Shown: piece by piece, positions 33,719 to 42,427 of the stretch
Layout of the letters: the number at the start of each line of letters is the position of its first letter
Position numbering within the stretch: the stretch's first letter is position 1
NCBI RefSeq assembly: GCF_039941015.1
Contig: NZ_JBDVFI010000074.1
DNA length: 64,000 nucleotides
Reading direction: 5' to 3' (one strand)
DNA from: Sedimentitalea sp039941015
GTDB lineage: Bacteria > Pseudomonadota > Alphaproteobacteria > Rhodobacterales > Rhodobacteraceae
Translations under genes and position numbers: made by a program
The notes under the pieces: generated by a model
The model's input: only the letters and a program-made list of their open reading frames with translations
Told to the model about the DNA's origin: nothing
The model's database searches: none

Positions 33719-34108
33719 TCAACCTGCGGTTTCGGGAACGATCAATCCCAGCAGCGCCCCGACGTTGTCATGCACGATTGCGATGCGCCCGACATGCGGC
33801 ACTTCAAATGGTTCGCGAGCGATCTGGCCACCGCCAGTTTCTGTCTGATGCAACGCGGTTTCCAGATCGTCCACGGCCACATATGCGACCCATTGCGAAC
33901 GCGTTTCGGCGTGGCGTTCCATCCCGGACATATCCAGCATGCCCGCCACCGGCTGCGCCCCGAGATAGGCCACGTGATAGTCGCCGCCATCCGCAGCAGG
34001 AGTGGTCTGAAACCGCCACCCGCAGACTCGGCGATACCAGGCCTGCGCATGGTCAATGTCATGCGTCATCAACTCGTTCCACCAAATAGCACCGCGGAAT
34101 TCGGACAT
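33719..34108 (-). CDS. VOC-family (glyoxalase-like) protein
   Basis: A 129-residue protein of the vicinal-oxygen-chelate fold: 'GAIWWNELMTHDIDHAQAWY' opens the first beta-alpha-beta-beta-beta unit and 'VAYVAVDDLETALHQTE' the second, ending 'GRIAIVHDNVGALLGLIVP'. Candidate metal ligands are Glu12, His64 and Glu126-like positions. Members are glyoxalases, dioxygenases or resistance proteins; no substrate can be assigned. It probably shares a transcript with the small membrane-protein gene that follows. Confidence 0.82.
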   Translation of the reverse strand: MSEFRGAIWWNELMTHDIDHAQAWYRRVCGWRFQTTPAADGGDYHVAYLGAQPVAGMLDMSGMERHAETRSQWVAYVAVDDLETALHQTETGGGQIAREPFEVPHVGRIAIVHDNVGALLGLIVPETAG

Positions 34109-34231
34109 GATCCTCCCCTTTCAAGATTTGAGATGACGACACCCTACCCGAATTCCGGTTCAAAATCATCCGTGGCCACCCTTTCCACCTGTACCCAACT
34201 GTGCAACGTTGCGCGCAAAACGGAGCGCGCC

Positions 34232-34921
34232 ATGACCATCACAACCTGCGTCTTTGATGCCTATGGCACATTGTTTGACGTCTCAGCCGCCGCGCGAACC
34301 GCTGCGCAAGAGGATCAATTTCCCAAGCTGGCCGAACGTTGGGCAGAGGTCGCCAACCACTGGCGGCTGAAGCAGTTACAATACACATGGCTGCGCGCCG
34401 TGGCCGGTGCCCACTCCGATTTCTGGGAGGTTACGCAGAACGGTCTGGACTGGGCGCTGGAAGCCTCGGGGCTGGATGGCGATCCGGCGCTGCGACAGCG
34501 CCTGCTCGATCTTTATTGGGAGCTTCAGGCCTATCCCGAAGTGCCCGCGATGCTGCGCGCGCTGAAAGAGGCCGGATTGCAAACCGCGATCCTGTCCAAC
34601 GGGTCGCCTGCGATGCTGGATGGTGCGGTGCAATCGGCAGGGATCGGAGACGTATTGGATGATGTGCTGTCCGTGGAATCTGTTGGCATTTTCAAGCCCG
34701 CCGCATCGGTCTACAAGCTGGTCGAGGACCGGTTCAACTGCAGCAAATCCGAGGTGTTGTTCGTCTCGTCAAATGGCTGGGACGCGGGCTGTGCAACAGG
34801 CTACGGATTTCACACCGCTTGGGTGAACCGCGCCGCCGAACCGGTGGACCGGCTGCCCTGGACGCCGGCCCATATTCTGACCGACCTCACGCCCATACCC
34901 GATCTGGTGCATGAACAATGA
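34232..34921 (+). CDS. Haloacid dehalogenase, type II
   Basis: A 229-residue HAD enzyme. The nucleophile Asp is in 'VFDAYGTLFDV' (near residue 8), motif II is 'AILSNGSPAML', and the late acidic motif is 'LFVSSNGWDAGCATGYG'. 'WRLKQLQYTWLRA' in the cap matches L-2-haloacid dehalogenases, which hydrolyse 2-haloacids with inversion. ATG 34232 starts the conserved N-terminus; the longer frame upstream overlaps another gene. It overlaps the next gene by 4 bp (ATGA). Confidence 0.9.
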   Translation: MTITTCVFDAYGTLFDVSAAARTAAQEDQFPKLAERWAEVANHWRLKQLQYTWLRAVAGAHSDFWEVTQNGLDWALEASGLDGDPALRQRLLDLYWELQAYPEVPAMLRALKEAGLQTAILSNGSPAMLDGAVQSAGIGDVLDDVLSVESVGIFKPAASVYKLVEDRFNCSKSEVLFVSSNGWDAGCATGYGFHTAWVNRAAEPVDRLPWTPAHILTDLTPIPDLVHEQ

Positions 34922-35748
34922 CGCATTTCACGACCGCTGACGGGCTGCGCCTGTACTTTGAAGATACCGGAACAGGGCAACCGCTGTTGTGCCTGCCGGG
35001 CCTGACACGCAACACCCGCGACTTTGGTTTTCTCAAACCCCATATGGCCTCCTGCCGGATGGTTGCGATGGACTATCGTGGGCGGGGGAAATCGGATTAT
35101 GCGAGCGATTTCAACACCTACTCTGTCCCGCAAGAGGCGCAGGATGTCACTGCCCTGCTCGACCATCTAGAGCTGGAAAAGGTCACGATTCTGGGCACGT
35201 CACGCGGCGGTTTGATTGCAATGGCCCTGGCAGCCATGCACCCGGACAGGTTGGCGGGTGTGATCCTGAACGATGTCGGGCCGGTCATCGCTCCGGGCGG
35301 CATTGAGCGGATCATGCAGTATGTTGGCCGCGCCCCCTCCCATCGGTCGCTAAAGGAAGCGGCCGAGGCGATGGCGGCGGCATTGGGCCCGCAGTTTCCT
35401 GATCTGACAACCGACATCTGGCTCGCCCTCGCGGCGGCGCAGTACGAGGAGACGCCGACCGGGCTGACCCTGCGCTATGATCTGCACCTGCGGGACGCGC
35501 TGCTGGCTCAGGCAGAAGCTGGCCCACCGCCCGACCTCTGGCCCTTGTTCGATGCGTTGCGGCCCCTGCCCGTCGGTGTATTGCGGGGGGCCAATTCCGA
35601 TATCCTTTCGCCTGAGACGCTCGCTGAAATGCAGGCCCGGCATCCCGGCTTGATTGCGACAACGGTTCCGAACCGGGGCCATGTGCCGCTCTTGAATGAA
35701 CCGGAAAGCCTAGACCTGATCAATCGCATCCTGAAAGACGCCCAATGA
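34918..35748 (+). CDS. Alpha/beta hydrolase
   Basis: A 276-residue hydrolase. 'FEDTGTGQPLLCLPGLTRNT' opens the fold, the nucleophile is Ser in 'ILGTSRGGLIAM' (elbow TSRGG rather than GxSxG), the acid is in 'GVLRGANSDILSPE', and the His is in 'VPNRGHVPLLNEP'. Role is not assignable; haloalkane or ester hydrolysis is possible given the dehalogenase neighbour. It overlaps the genes on both sides by 4 bp, making a tight operon. Confidence 0.85.
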   Translation: MTHFTTADGLRLYFEDTGTGQPLLCLPGLTRNTRDFGFLKPHMASCRMVAMDYRGRGKSDYASDFNTYSVPQEAQDVTALLDHLELEKVTILGTSRGGLIAMALAAMHPDRLAGVILNDVGPVIAPGGIERIMQYVGRAPSHRSLKEAAEAMAAALGPQFPDLTTDIWLALAAAQYEETPTGLTLRYDLHLRDALLAQAEAGPPPDLWPLFDALRPLPVGVLRGANSDILSPETLAEMQARHPGLIATTVPNRGHVPLLNEPESLDLINRILKDAQ

Positions 35749-36722
35749 GCAATCTAGAAATGATCGAAGCCGCAGCCGAGCGGCTGCACGGCCACGCACG
35801 GCGCACACCGCTGCTATCATCGCCGTTTCTGGACGAGATCGCGGGCCGACGGGTGCTGGTGAAACCGGAATGCCTGCAACACACCGGCAGTTTCAAATTT
35901 CGCGGCGGTTGGTCTGCTGTATCAGCACTACCACCGGAAACCCGTGCGCGCGGTGTTATTGCATTCTCTAGTGGCAACCATGCACAGGGCGTGGCCCTCG
36001 CCGCAAAAATTCATGGCGTACCTGCCGTAATCATCATGCCCGCAGATGCGCCCCGGGTTAAGATCGACAATACGCGCGCCCTGGGGGCCGAGGTCGTTCT
36101 GTATGACCGCGCAAGCGAAGACCGCGACGCCATCGGCGACCGGCTCTCCAACGAGCGTAATCTGACGCTGATTAAGCCATTTGACGAACCGCAGGTGATC
36201 GCGGGTCAGGGAACCACCGGCCTTGAGATCGCGGAACAGGCCGCCGAACAAGGCGTAACGCAGGCTGATGTACTGGTGTGTTGCGGCGGCGGCGGGTTGA
36301 CCTCGGGTATCGCGCTGGCGCTGGAAGCCAGAGCCCCCGACCTGCGGCCCCGCCCGGTTGAGCCCGAAGGGTTTGACGACGTCACACGGTCACTGGCCAG
36401 TGGCGGGATCGAGCGCAACAACAGCATGTCAGGATCACTCTGCGATGCCATCCTGACGCCCGAGCCGGGGCAGATCACCTTTCCGATCCTAAAACGGCTT
36501 TGCGGACCCGGCCTTGTCGTGACGGATGACAAGGCATTGCACGCCTCGGCACTTGCCTTTTCGCGGCTCAAGATCGTGGTTGAACCCGGCGGTGCCGTGG
36601 CCCTGGCCGCCGCCTTGTTTCATGGCGATCAGATCGAAGGCGACGCGGTGATCGCCGTTGCAACCGGCGGCAATGTCGACGCGGGCGTGTTCCGCGATGC
36701 GTTGGCAAGATTTGGCAGCTAG
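35745..36722 (+). CDS. Threonine/serine dehydratase (PLP fold type II)
   Basis: A 325-residue PLP enzyme. The cofactor Lys is in 'HTGSFKFRGGWSAV' (near residue 50), 'FSSGNHAQGVALAA' binds the substrate, and the glycine-rich phosphate loop is 'VLVCCGGGGLTSGIAL'. It deaminates Ser or Thr to 2-oxo acids; racemase relatives share the pattern. It is the third gene of the overlapping dehalogenase-hydrolase-dehydratase set, whose metabolic logic is unclear. Confidence 0.9.
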   Translation: MSNLEMIEAAAERLHGHARRTPLLSSPFLDEIAGRRVLVKPECLQHTGSFKFRGGWSAVSALPPETRARGVIAFSSGNHAQGVALAAKIHGVPAVIIMPADAPRVKIDNTRALGAEVVLYDRASEDRDAIGDRLSNERNLTLIKPFDEPQVIAGQGTTGLEIAEQAAEQGVTQADVLVCCGGGGLTSGIALALEARAPDLRPRPVEPEGFDDVTRSLASGGIERNNSMSGSLCDAILTPEPGQITFPILKRLCGPGLVVTDDKALHASALAFSRLKIVVEPGGAVALAAALFHGDQIEGDAVIAVATGGNVDAGVFRDALARFGS

Positions 36723-36758
36723 GTTAGGTTCACGACAATTTTCGGGAGAAACGGTTTC

Positions 36759-37547
36759 ATGCAGATTGCCGATCTGGGCGATGTTCAGCTTCACTATCGT
36801 GTCGACGGTGACCCAGACGGGGCCCCGGTCGTCTTTTCAAATTCACTGGGCACCGATCTGCGGCTGTGGGACCCGATCCTGCCGCTGTTGCCCAAGGGCC
36901 TGAAGTTTATTCGCTATGACAAACGAGGTCATGGCCTGTCTTCCGGCCCCGGCGCGCCCTATTCGATGGGAGCACTCGTGCGGGACGCCGAACAGCTGCT
37001 TGATCTGCTCGAAATACGGGACTGTGCCTTTGTCGGCCTTTCGATCGGCGGCATGATTGCGCAGGGTCTTGCGGTAAAGCGTCTTGATCTCGTGCGCGCC
37101 ATGGTGCTGTCCAACACCGCCGCCAAGATCGGAACGGCGGATATGTGGAACGACCGGATCAATGCGGTCAAGGCGGGTGGCATTGAGTCTCTCGCTGATG
37201 CGGTCATGGAGCGATGGTTCAGCAAGGCATTTCGCGCCACACCAGAGCTTGCCCTTTGGCGCAACATGCTGGTCCGCCAACCACGCGATGGCTATGCCGG
37301 ATGTTCCGCCGCTATTGCAGGCACCGATTTCTTTACGCCGACCAGCGGTTTACGCCTGCCGACGCTTGGGATCGCCGGGGATCAGGACGGCGCAACACCT
37401 CCCGATTTGGTGCGCGAAACGGTCAATCTGATCCCCGGTTCGCAATTCCATCTGATGAAAGGCGCGGGGCATTTGCCCTGTGTCGAGAACCCTGTGGAAT
37501 ACGCAGGGGTGCTGACACAATTCCTTGCAGATATTGGCCATGTCTGA
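36759..37547 (+). CDS. pcaD: 3-oxoadipate enol-lactonase
   Basis: A 262-residue alpha/beta hydrolase of the PcaD type: 'PVVFSNSLGTDLRLWDPIL', the nucleophile in 'FVGLSIGGMIAQGLA' and the His in 'MKGAGHLPCVENP'. PcaD hydrolyses the enol-lactone in the protocatechuate branch of the beta-ketoadipate pathway. No other pca genes lie near, so the assignment rests on sequence resemblance. It overlaps the next hydrolase gene by 8 bp. Confidence 0.82.
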   Translation: MQIADLGDVQLHYRVDGDPDGAPVVFSNSLGTDLRLWDPILPLLPKGLKFIRYDKRGHGLSSGPGAPYSMGALVRDAEQLLDLLEIRDCAFVGLSIGGMIAQGLAVKRLDLVRAMVLSNTAAKIGTADMWNDRINAVKAGGIESLADAVMERWFSKAFRATPELALWRNMLVRQPRDGYAGCSAAIAGTDFFTPTSGLRLPTLGIAGDQDGATPPDLVRETVNLIPGSQFHLMKGAGHLPCVENPVEYAGVLTQFLADIGHV

Positions 37548-38265
37548 TCGCGAGGTCAATTTTCTGCTCGTCCACGGGTCTTGTCATGGCGCGTGGTGCT
37601 GGCGGGACCTGATCCCGGAACTGGCCGCGCTTGGCCATTCTGCCAAAGCGATCGACCTCCCCGGCCATGGGCAGGACACCACGCCGGTCAATGAGCAAAC
37701 GCTTGACGCGTGCCGCGATGCGGTTCTTGCCGCCAGTCATCCGGACACCATCGTTGTCGGGCATTCTTGGGGTGGCTATCCGATCAGCGCCGCTGCCGAG
37801 GCTAACCCGGACGCGATGCGCGGGCTGGTCTTTCTCTGCGCCATTGTTCCAGTCTCGGGGCTGTCGATGGCCGATGTACGCAAGCGCGCGCCGCGACAAC
37901 TGACCCAATCCGCTGTGGTGCATGCGCCAGACGGCCTGACCCTCACCATAGACCCAGAACAGGCCCCTGCCCTGTTCTACAATGACTGCACAGATGAAAC
38001 CGTGGCTTTTGCGCTAAAGCATCTTGGCCCACAGACGATCCTGCCCCAGACGACTCCGCTGGCGATCACCAGCAACTTTGAACGCGTTCCAAAAGCCTAT
38101 ATCCGCTGCACCAACGATCAGACGATCCCTCCGGAGTATCAGGTCGAAATGACCCGCGACTGGCCACGTGACCGGGTGCATGCGTTGCCAACCTCGCATT
38201 CTCCGTTCTTCGCTGACCCTGCCGCGCTGGCCGCTTTGCTGGATCAAATTTCAAGAGACCTCTGA
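37540..38265 (+). CDS. Alpha/beta hydrolase, salicylate-esterase/hydroxynitrile-lyase-like
   Basis: A 241-residue protein from ATG 37540 (in preference to TTG 37525). 'LLVHGSCHGAWCWRDLIPEL' and 'IVVGHSWGGYPISAAAE' are typical of the EstC / hydroxynitrile-lyase-like subgroup, and the His is in 'LPTSHSPFFADP'. Small ester hydrolysis is likely; the substrate is unknown. It overlaps pcaD by 8 bp and ends just before a hairpin at 38267-38284. Confidence 0.82.
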   Translation: MSDREVNFLLVHGSCHGAWCWRDLIPELAALGHSAKAIDLPGHGQDTTPVNEQTLDACRDAVLAASHPDTIVVGHSWGGYPISAAAEANPDAMRGLVFLCAIVPVSGLSMADVRKRAPRQLTQSAVVHAPDGLTLTIDPEQAPALFYNDCTDETVAFALKHLGPQTILPQTTPLAITSNFERVPKAYIRCTNDQTIPPEYQVEMTRDWPRDRVHALPTSHSPFFADPAALAALLDQISRDL

Positions 38266-38397
38266 GCGTTCGGAGCCGCGAACGTCACATTGCCTTGTGC
38301 CATCGCATCTGACGTGACGGCAGTGTCGCCATCCAAACGTGACTTTTCAACACGCAGGTCTTAGGGCAGTCTGATCCGCCGCTCAGGAACCCAGCCG

Positions 38398-39603
38398 TTG
38401 CGACTGCCCGTCTTGTTCATTGTCATCACTGTCATGCTCGATGCCATTGGTATTGGGTTGATCATGCCGGTGATGCCCGCCCTCATCCTTGAGGTGCAGG
38501 GTGGCTCCCTCGCGTCTGCCGCGCTGTGGGGCGGGGTGCTGTCGACGGTATTTGCCGTGATGCAGTTCCTTTTCAGCCCATTGTTGGGCAGCCTCTCTGA
38601 TCGCTATGGCCGCAGGCCGGTACTGCTGTTGTCACTGGTCGTCATGGTGCTCGACTACATCCTGATGGCCGTGGCCAGCACGATGTGGTTGTTGGTTGTC
38701 GGGCGCATTATCGGAGGGATCACCGCCGCGACCCACGGCACCGCAAGCGCCTATATGGCCGACATTTCCAAACCCGGTGAAAAGGCCGCAAACTTTGGCC
38801 TGATTGGAGCTGGCTTTGGTGTCGGCTTTGTGCTCGGCCCGCTTGTCGGCGGGCTGCTGGGCGAATACGGCACCCGTGCCCCGTTCTATGCCGCCGCCCT
38901 GCTCGCGGCCTTGAACGCAGGGTTCGGCTGGCTGATCCTGCGCGAGACCCTGACCGAGGCAAACCGCCGTCCGTTTCACTGGACCCGCGCCAATCCGCTT
39001 GGTGCCTTTGTCAGCGTCGCACGGCTACCCGGTATCGGGCGCTTGCTGGCGGTCTATTTCATCTATTCCGTCGCTTTTTATGTCTATCCTGCCGTGTGGT
39101 CGTTTTTTACCCAGGCCCGGTTTGGTTGGACACCGCAGACAATCGGGGTTTCGCTGGCGCTGTTCGGGATTACGATGGCCATCGTTCAGGGTTGGCTGAT
39201 CCGCTACATCCTGCGCTGGCTCGGGGAATGGCGCACCGTTGTCTACGGGCTGGTGTTTGACACATTTGCCCTTGGGTTGATCGCGGCGGTCACGCACGGC
39301 ACCGTCGCACTCCTGTTGACCCCGATTGCCGCACTCGGCGCAGTAATTACCCCCGCATTGCAGGGCATCATGTCCCAGGCTGTGCCGGATGATGCACAGG
39401 GCGAATTGCAGGGTGTGCTGACCAGTGCCGCCGCATTGTCGATGATAGTATCGCCCTTGATGATGACCTCGGTCTTTGCGGCCTTTACCCGTGAAGAGGC
39501 CCCCATTCACTTTGCCGGAGCACCGTTTCTCGTGTCACTCGTCCTCATGGTGCTGGCTCTCGTAATCTTTCTGCGCAGCCGGACCACTTCGGGTCCGTCA
39601 TAG
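38398..39603 (+). CDS. MFS transporter, TetA-like (DHA1 12-TM)
   Basis: A 401-residue 12-helix transporter. 'VMLDAIGIGLIMPVMPAL' in helix 1 and 'GSLSDRYGRRPVLLLS' in the 2-3 loop are TetA-type DHA1 antiporter motifs, with the motif C-like 'GAGFGVGFVLGPLVGG' in helix 5. It probably exports a drug-like or toxic compound with proton exchange. No ATG fits; the start is TTG 38398. No regulator of tetR type lies next to it, so resistance is not implied. Confidence 0.85.
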   Translation: MRLPVLFIVITVMLDAIGIGLIMPVMPALILEVQGGSLASAALWGGVLSTVFAVMQFLFSPLLGSLSDRYGRRPVLLLSLVVMVLDYILMAVASTMWLLVVGRIIGGITAATHGTASAYMADISKPGEKAANFGLIGAGFGVGFVLGPLVGGLLGEYGTRAPFYAAALLAALNAGFGWLILRETLTEANRRPFHWTRANPLGAFVSVARLPGIGRLLAVYFIYSVAFYVYPAVWSFFTQARFGWTPQTIGVSLALFGITMAIVQGWLIRYILRWLGEWRTVVYGLVFDTFALGLIAAVTHGTVALLLTPIAALGAVITPALQGIMSQAVPDDAQGELQGVLTSAAALSMIVSPLMMTSVFAAFTREEAPIHFAGAPFLVSLVLMVLALVIFLRSRTTSGPS

Positions 39604-39670
39604 GGAATTCCCGCTTGCAGAGACCAAAGGCCCGGTCCACGGTGATTTTCAAGAAACGGGGAGAATATTC

Positions 39671-40756
39671 ATGCAGACAATCAAGGCTGCAGTGTGCCGT
39701 GAATTTGGCGCGCCATTGGTGATCGAAGATATCCGGCTCGCCGATCCGGGTTTCGGCGAGGTCGAAGTGACGCTTGATGCGGTCGCGATCTGCCATTCCG
39801 ACATTTCTTATGCTGAGGGCGCGTGGGGCGGACATCTGCCCGCGGTCTACGGGCACGAGGCGGCCGGCGTCATAACCGCCCTCGGCGATGGTGTGTCAGA
39901 GTTCCAGACCGGCGATACCGTGGTTGTGACGCTGATCCGCGCCTGCGGCACCTGCCCAAACTGCGCGGGTGGCAAGCCGACAATCTGCGAGAACCCGACA
40001 GACGGGGTGCAAGGGCCGATCACCACAGCAGACAGCGAACCCTTGCTGCAGGCGATGGCCTGTGGCGCCTTTGCCGAAAAGGTTGTGATTCACCGCAGCC
40101 AGATCGTGAAGATCCCTTCCGACATGTCGCGCGAGGCGGCTTGCCTGCTGTCATGTGGCGTCATCACCGGCGTAGGTGCCGCTGTGAATGCAGCGAACCT
40201 GCGCGCCGGGCAGGACGTCGTCGTGATCGGCGCAGGCGGCGTTGGGCTCAACGCGATTCAAGGCGCACGGATTGCCGGGGCGCGGCGCATCGTGGCCGTG
40301 GATATGACCGAAGAAAAGCTCGACATCGCCAAGGAGTTTGGCGCCACACATGGTGTGTTGGCGAGTGATCCGAAACCCTGGCGCAAATCCTACAAGGCGT
40401 TGGGCGGGCGCGGTGCGGATGCGGTCATGGTGACGGTTGGTGCTGCCGGTGCCTATAACGACGCGCCGAAATATCTGGGCTGGGGCGGCAAGGCGATCAT
40501 GATCGGCATGCCTCATGCAGATTCGCATTCCGAATACAGCCCGATGGGCATGTCGTATCAGGGTCAGGGCCTGATCGGTTCCAAGATGGGGGATACGGTC
40601 ATCCAGCGCGATATTCCCTGGATGGTGGATCTTTATCAACAAGGCCGGTTGAAGCTGGACGAGCTGATTTCAGGCCGTTGGTCGCTTGATCAGATCAACG
40701 AGGCAATTGCCGATACCAAGACCGGCAGTGCCAAGCGCAACGTCATCCTGTTCTGA
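39671..40756 (+). CDS. Zinc-dependent alcohol dehydrogenase (class III-like)
   Basis: A 361-residue MDR enzyme. The catalytic Cys is in 'AICHSDISYAEG', with 'GHEAAGVITALGDGV' behind it; four structural-zinc Cys are in 'CGTCPNCAGGKPTIC'; the NAD motif is 'VVVIGAGGVGLNAIQG'. It oxidises an alcohol or reduces an aldehyde. It precedes the enolase-superfamily gene by 34 bp, so both may handle a sugar-derived or hydroxy-acid substrate (inference). Confidence 0.87.
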   Translation: MQTIKAAVCREFGAPLVIEDIRLADPGFGEVEVTLDAVAICHSDISYAEGAWGGHLPAVYGHEAAGVITALGDGVSEFQTGDTVVVTLIRACGTCPNCAGGKPTICENPTDGVQGPITTADSEPLLQAMACGAFAEKVVIHRSQIVKIPSDMSREAACLLSCGVITGVGAAVNAANLRAGQDVVVIGAGGVGLNAIQGARIAGARRIVAVDMTEEKLDIAKEFGATHGVLASDPKPWRKSYKALGGRGADAVMVTVGAAGAYNDAPKYLGWGGKAIMIGMPHADSHSEYSPMGMSYQGQGLIGSKMGDTVIQRDIPWMVDLYQQGRLKLDELISGRWSLDQINEAIADTKTGSAKRNVILF

Positions 40757-40790
40757 TCCAGCCACTGATCCCGATAGTACGGAGCAGCAC

Positions 40791-42023
40791 ATGAAACTGC
40801 GTGATCTTGATATCATCGTGACCGCGCCACCCGCGCCGGGTTGGGGCGGGCGATACTGGATTCTGATCAAACTGACCACCGATACCGGCATCACAGGCTG
40901 GGGCGAATGTTACGCCTCGTCCGTCGGACCAACGGCGATGCGCGCGGTGATCAACGACGTTTTTGACCGGCACATGCGCGACGAAAACCCCGAGAACATC
41001 GAATTGATGTTCCGTCGCGCCTATTCGTCTGGCTTTACGCAACGTCCGGACCTGACGGTGATGGGTGCGTTTTCCGGTCTTGAGATCGCCTGCTGGGATA
41101 TTCTGGGCAAGGACCGTGGCCGCCCGGTTCACGCCCTGATCGGCGGGCGGATGAATGACCGCATCCGCGCCTATACTTATCTCTACCCGCTGCCGCAGCA
41201 TAATCTGAACGACTTCTGGACCTCACCGGATCAGGCCGCCGAAACCGCCGCTGAAATGGTAAGGCAGGGCTATACCGCGGTGAAATTCGACCCCGCTGGC
41301 CCCTATACGATGCGCGGTGGGCACATGCCCGCGATGAACGACATTTCGCAGTCGGTCGCCTTTTGCCGTGCCATCCGCGAGGCAGTCGGCGACAAGGCCG
41401 ATCTGCTCTTTGGTACCCACGGGCAATTCACCACGGCGGGCGCAATCCGGCTGGGTCAGGCGCTGGAACCATACGCGCCGCTCTGGTTCGAGGAACCGGT
41501 GCCGCCTGACAACGTCTCTGAAATGGCCCGCGTGGCGTCCAGCGTTCGCATCCCGGTCGCCACCGGCGAGCGGCTGACCACCAAGGCAGAGTTCGGTGCG
41601 GTGCTGCAATCCGGTGCGGCGTCGATCCTGCAACCCGCGCTTGGCCGTGCAGGCGGGATATGGGAGATGAAAAAGGTCGCGGCGATGGCCGAGGCCTACA
41701 ATGCCCAAATAGCACCGCATCTCTATGCGGGTCCCGTCGAGTGGGCCGCAAACATCCAACTGGCGGCATCGATCCCCAATATCCTGATGGCCGAAACCAT
41801 AGAGACCCCATTTCATGCTGCCCTGATCAAGGATGCAATCACGGTGCAGGACGGCTTTGTGACACCACCGACGGCACCCGGGCTGGGCATCGACGTTGAC
41901 GAGGACTTGGCGCGCGCGCATCCCTACCGGGGCGACGACTTGCATTTGCAGATGCAGGAAGACCCCTGCGATTACGTCAACGGCAACGCATTCCAGGGCG
42001 GCGCACCTGCCACAGAGGGGTGA
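40791..42023 (+). CDS. Mandelate-racemase/muconate-lactonizing-enzyme family sugar-acid dehydratase
   Basis: A 410-residue enolase-superfamily enzyme. 'LEIACWDILGKDRGRPVHAL' ends the capping domain; 'YTAVKFDPAGP' carries the Lys, 'LFGTHGQFTTAGAI' the metal/His region, and 'LWFEEPVPPDN' and 'PVATGERLTT' the Glu ligands; 'QIAPHLYAGP' contains the late catalytic His. The pattern fits D-galactonate/mannonate-dehydratase-like members. ATG 40791 is used. The exact acid sugar is unknown. It shares its stop with a GTG of the ArsR gene. Confidence 0.85.
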   Translation: MKLRDLDIIVTAPPAPGWGGRYWILIKLTTDTGITGWGECYASSVGPTAMRAVINDVFDRHMRDENPENIELMFRRAYSSGFTQRPDLTVMGAFSGLEIACWDILGKDRGRPVHALIGGRMNDRIRAYTYLYPLPQHNLNDFWTSPDQAAETAAEMVRQGYTAVKFDPAGPYTMRGGHMPAMNDISQSVAFCRAIREAVGDKADLLFGTHGQFTTAGAIRLGQALEPYAPLWFEEPVPPDNVSEMARVASSVRIPVATGERLTTKAEFGAVLQSGAASILQPALGRAGGIWEMKKVAAMAEAYNAQIAPHLYAGPVEWAANIQLAASIPNILMAETIETPFHAALIKDAITVQDGFVTPPTAPGLGIDVDEDLARAHPYRGDDLHLQMQEDPCDYVNGNAFQGGAPATEG

Positions 42024-42418
42024 CATCGGGCCGCAGTTTGAGGCAGTATGCTGCGCATAACCTGTATTTTTCGGATATGTTTAACGTGACACTTCAAACT
42101 GCAAACTCATTTCCCAAGGGCTTCCCCCAGGACATGGCAGCCCGCGCCCGTGATGCGGCGACTTATCTCAAGACACTCGCGCATGAAGGACGGCTGATGA
42201 TCTTGTGCCATCTCGGCGAAGGCGAACGGTCGGTCGGTGAATTGGAAGCTCTGCTGAACATCCGGCAGGCTGCGGTCAGCCAGATGCTCGCACGGTTGCG
42301 TGACGAAGGGCTGGTTGTGACGCGACGGGAAGGCAAGACGATCTATTACTCGCTGTCTGACGACAACACAGAGCAGGTGATCGGGCTGCTCTATTCGCTG
42401 TTCTGCTCTGACGATTGA
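42020..42418 (+). CDS. ArsR/SmtB-family regulator with paired cysteines (BigR/SqrR-like)
   Basis: A 132-residue winged-helix protein if read from GTG 42020, which overlaps the upstream stop (GTGA); ATG 42077 and ATG 42134 are alternatives. The domain 'LKTLAHEGRLMILCHLGEGE' through 'REGKTIYYSLSDD' is ArsR. A Cys sits in 'LMILCHL' and another near the C-terminus in 'LYSLFCSDD', the positions used by BigR/SqrR/YgaV to sense persulfide by disulfide or polysulfide formation. No sulfide-oxidation genes are next to it, so the target is unknown. No metal-binding CxC motif is present. Confidence 0.82.
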   Translation: MTSGRSLRQYAAHNLYFSDMFNVTLQTANSFPKGFPQDMAARARDAATYLKTLAHEGRLMILCHLGEGERSVGELEALLNIRQAAVSQMLARLRDEGLVVTRREGKTIYYSLSDDNTEQVIGLLYSLFCSDD

Positions 42419-42427
42419 TCCGTAGGA

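Noticed and set aside
38398..39603. Tetracycline resistance gene
   Set aside because: Only the general TetA-like DHA1 pattern is present; no tetR-type regulator or resistance context exists, so a resistance claim is not justified.
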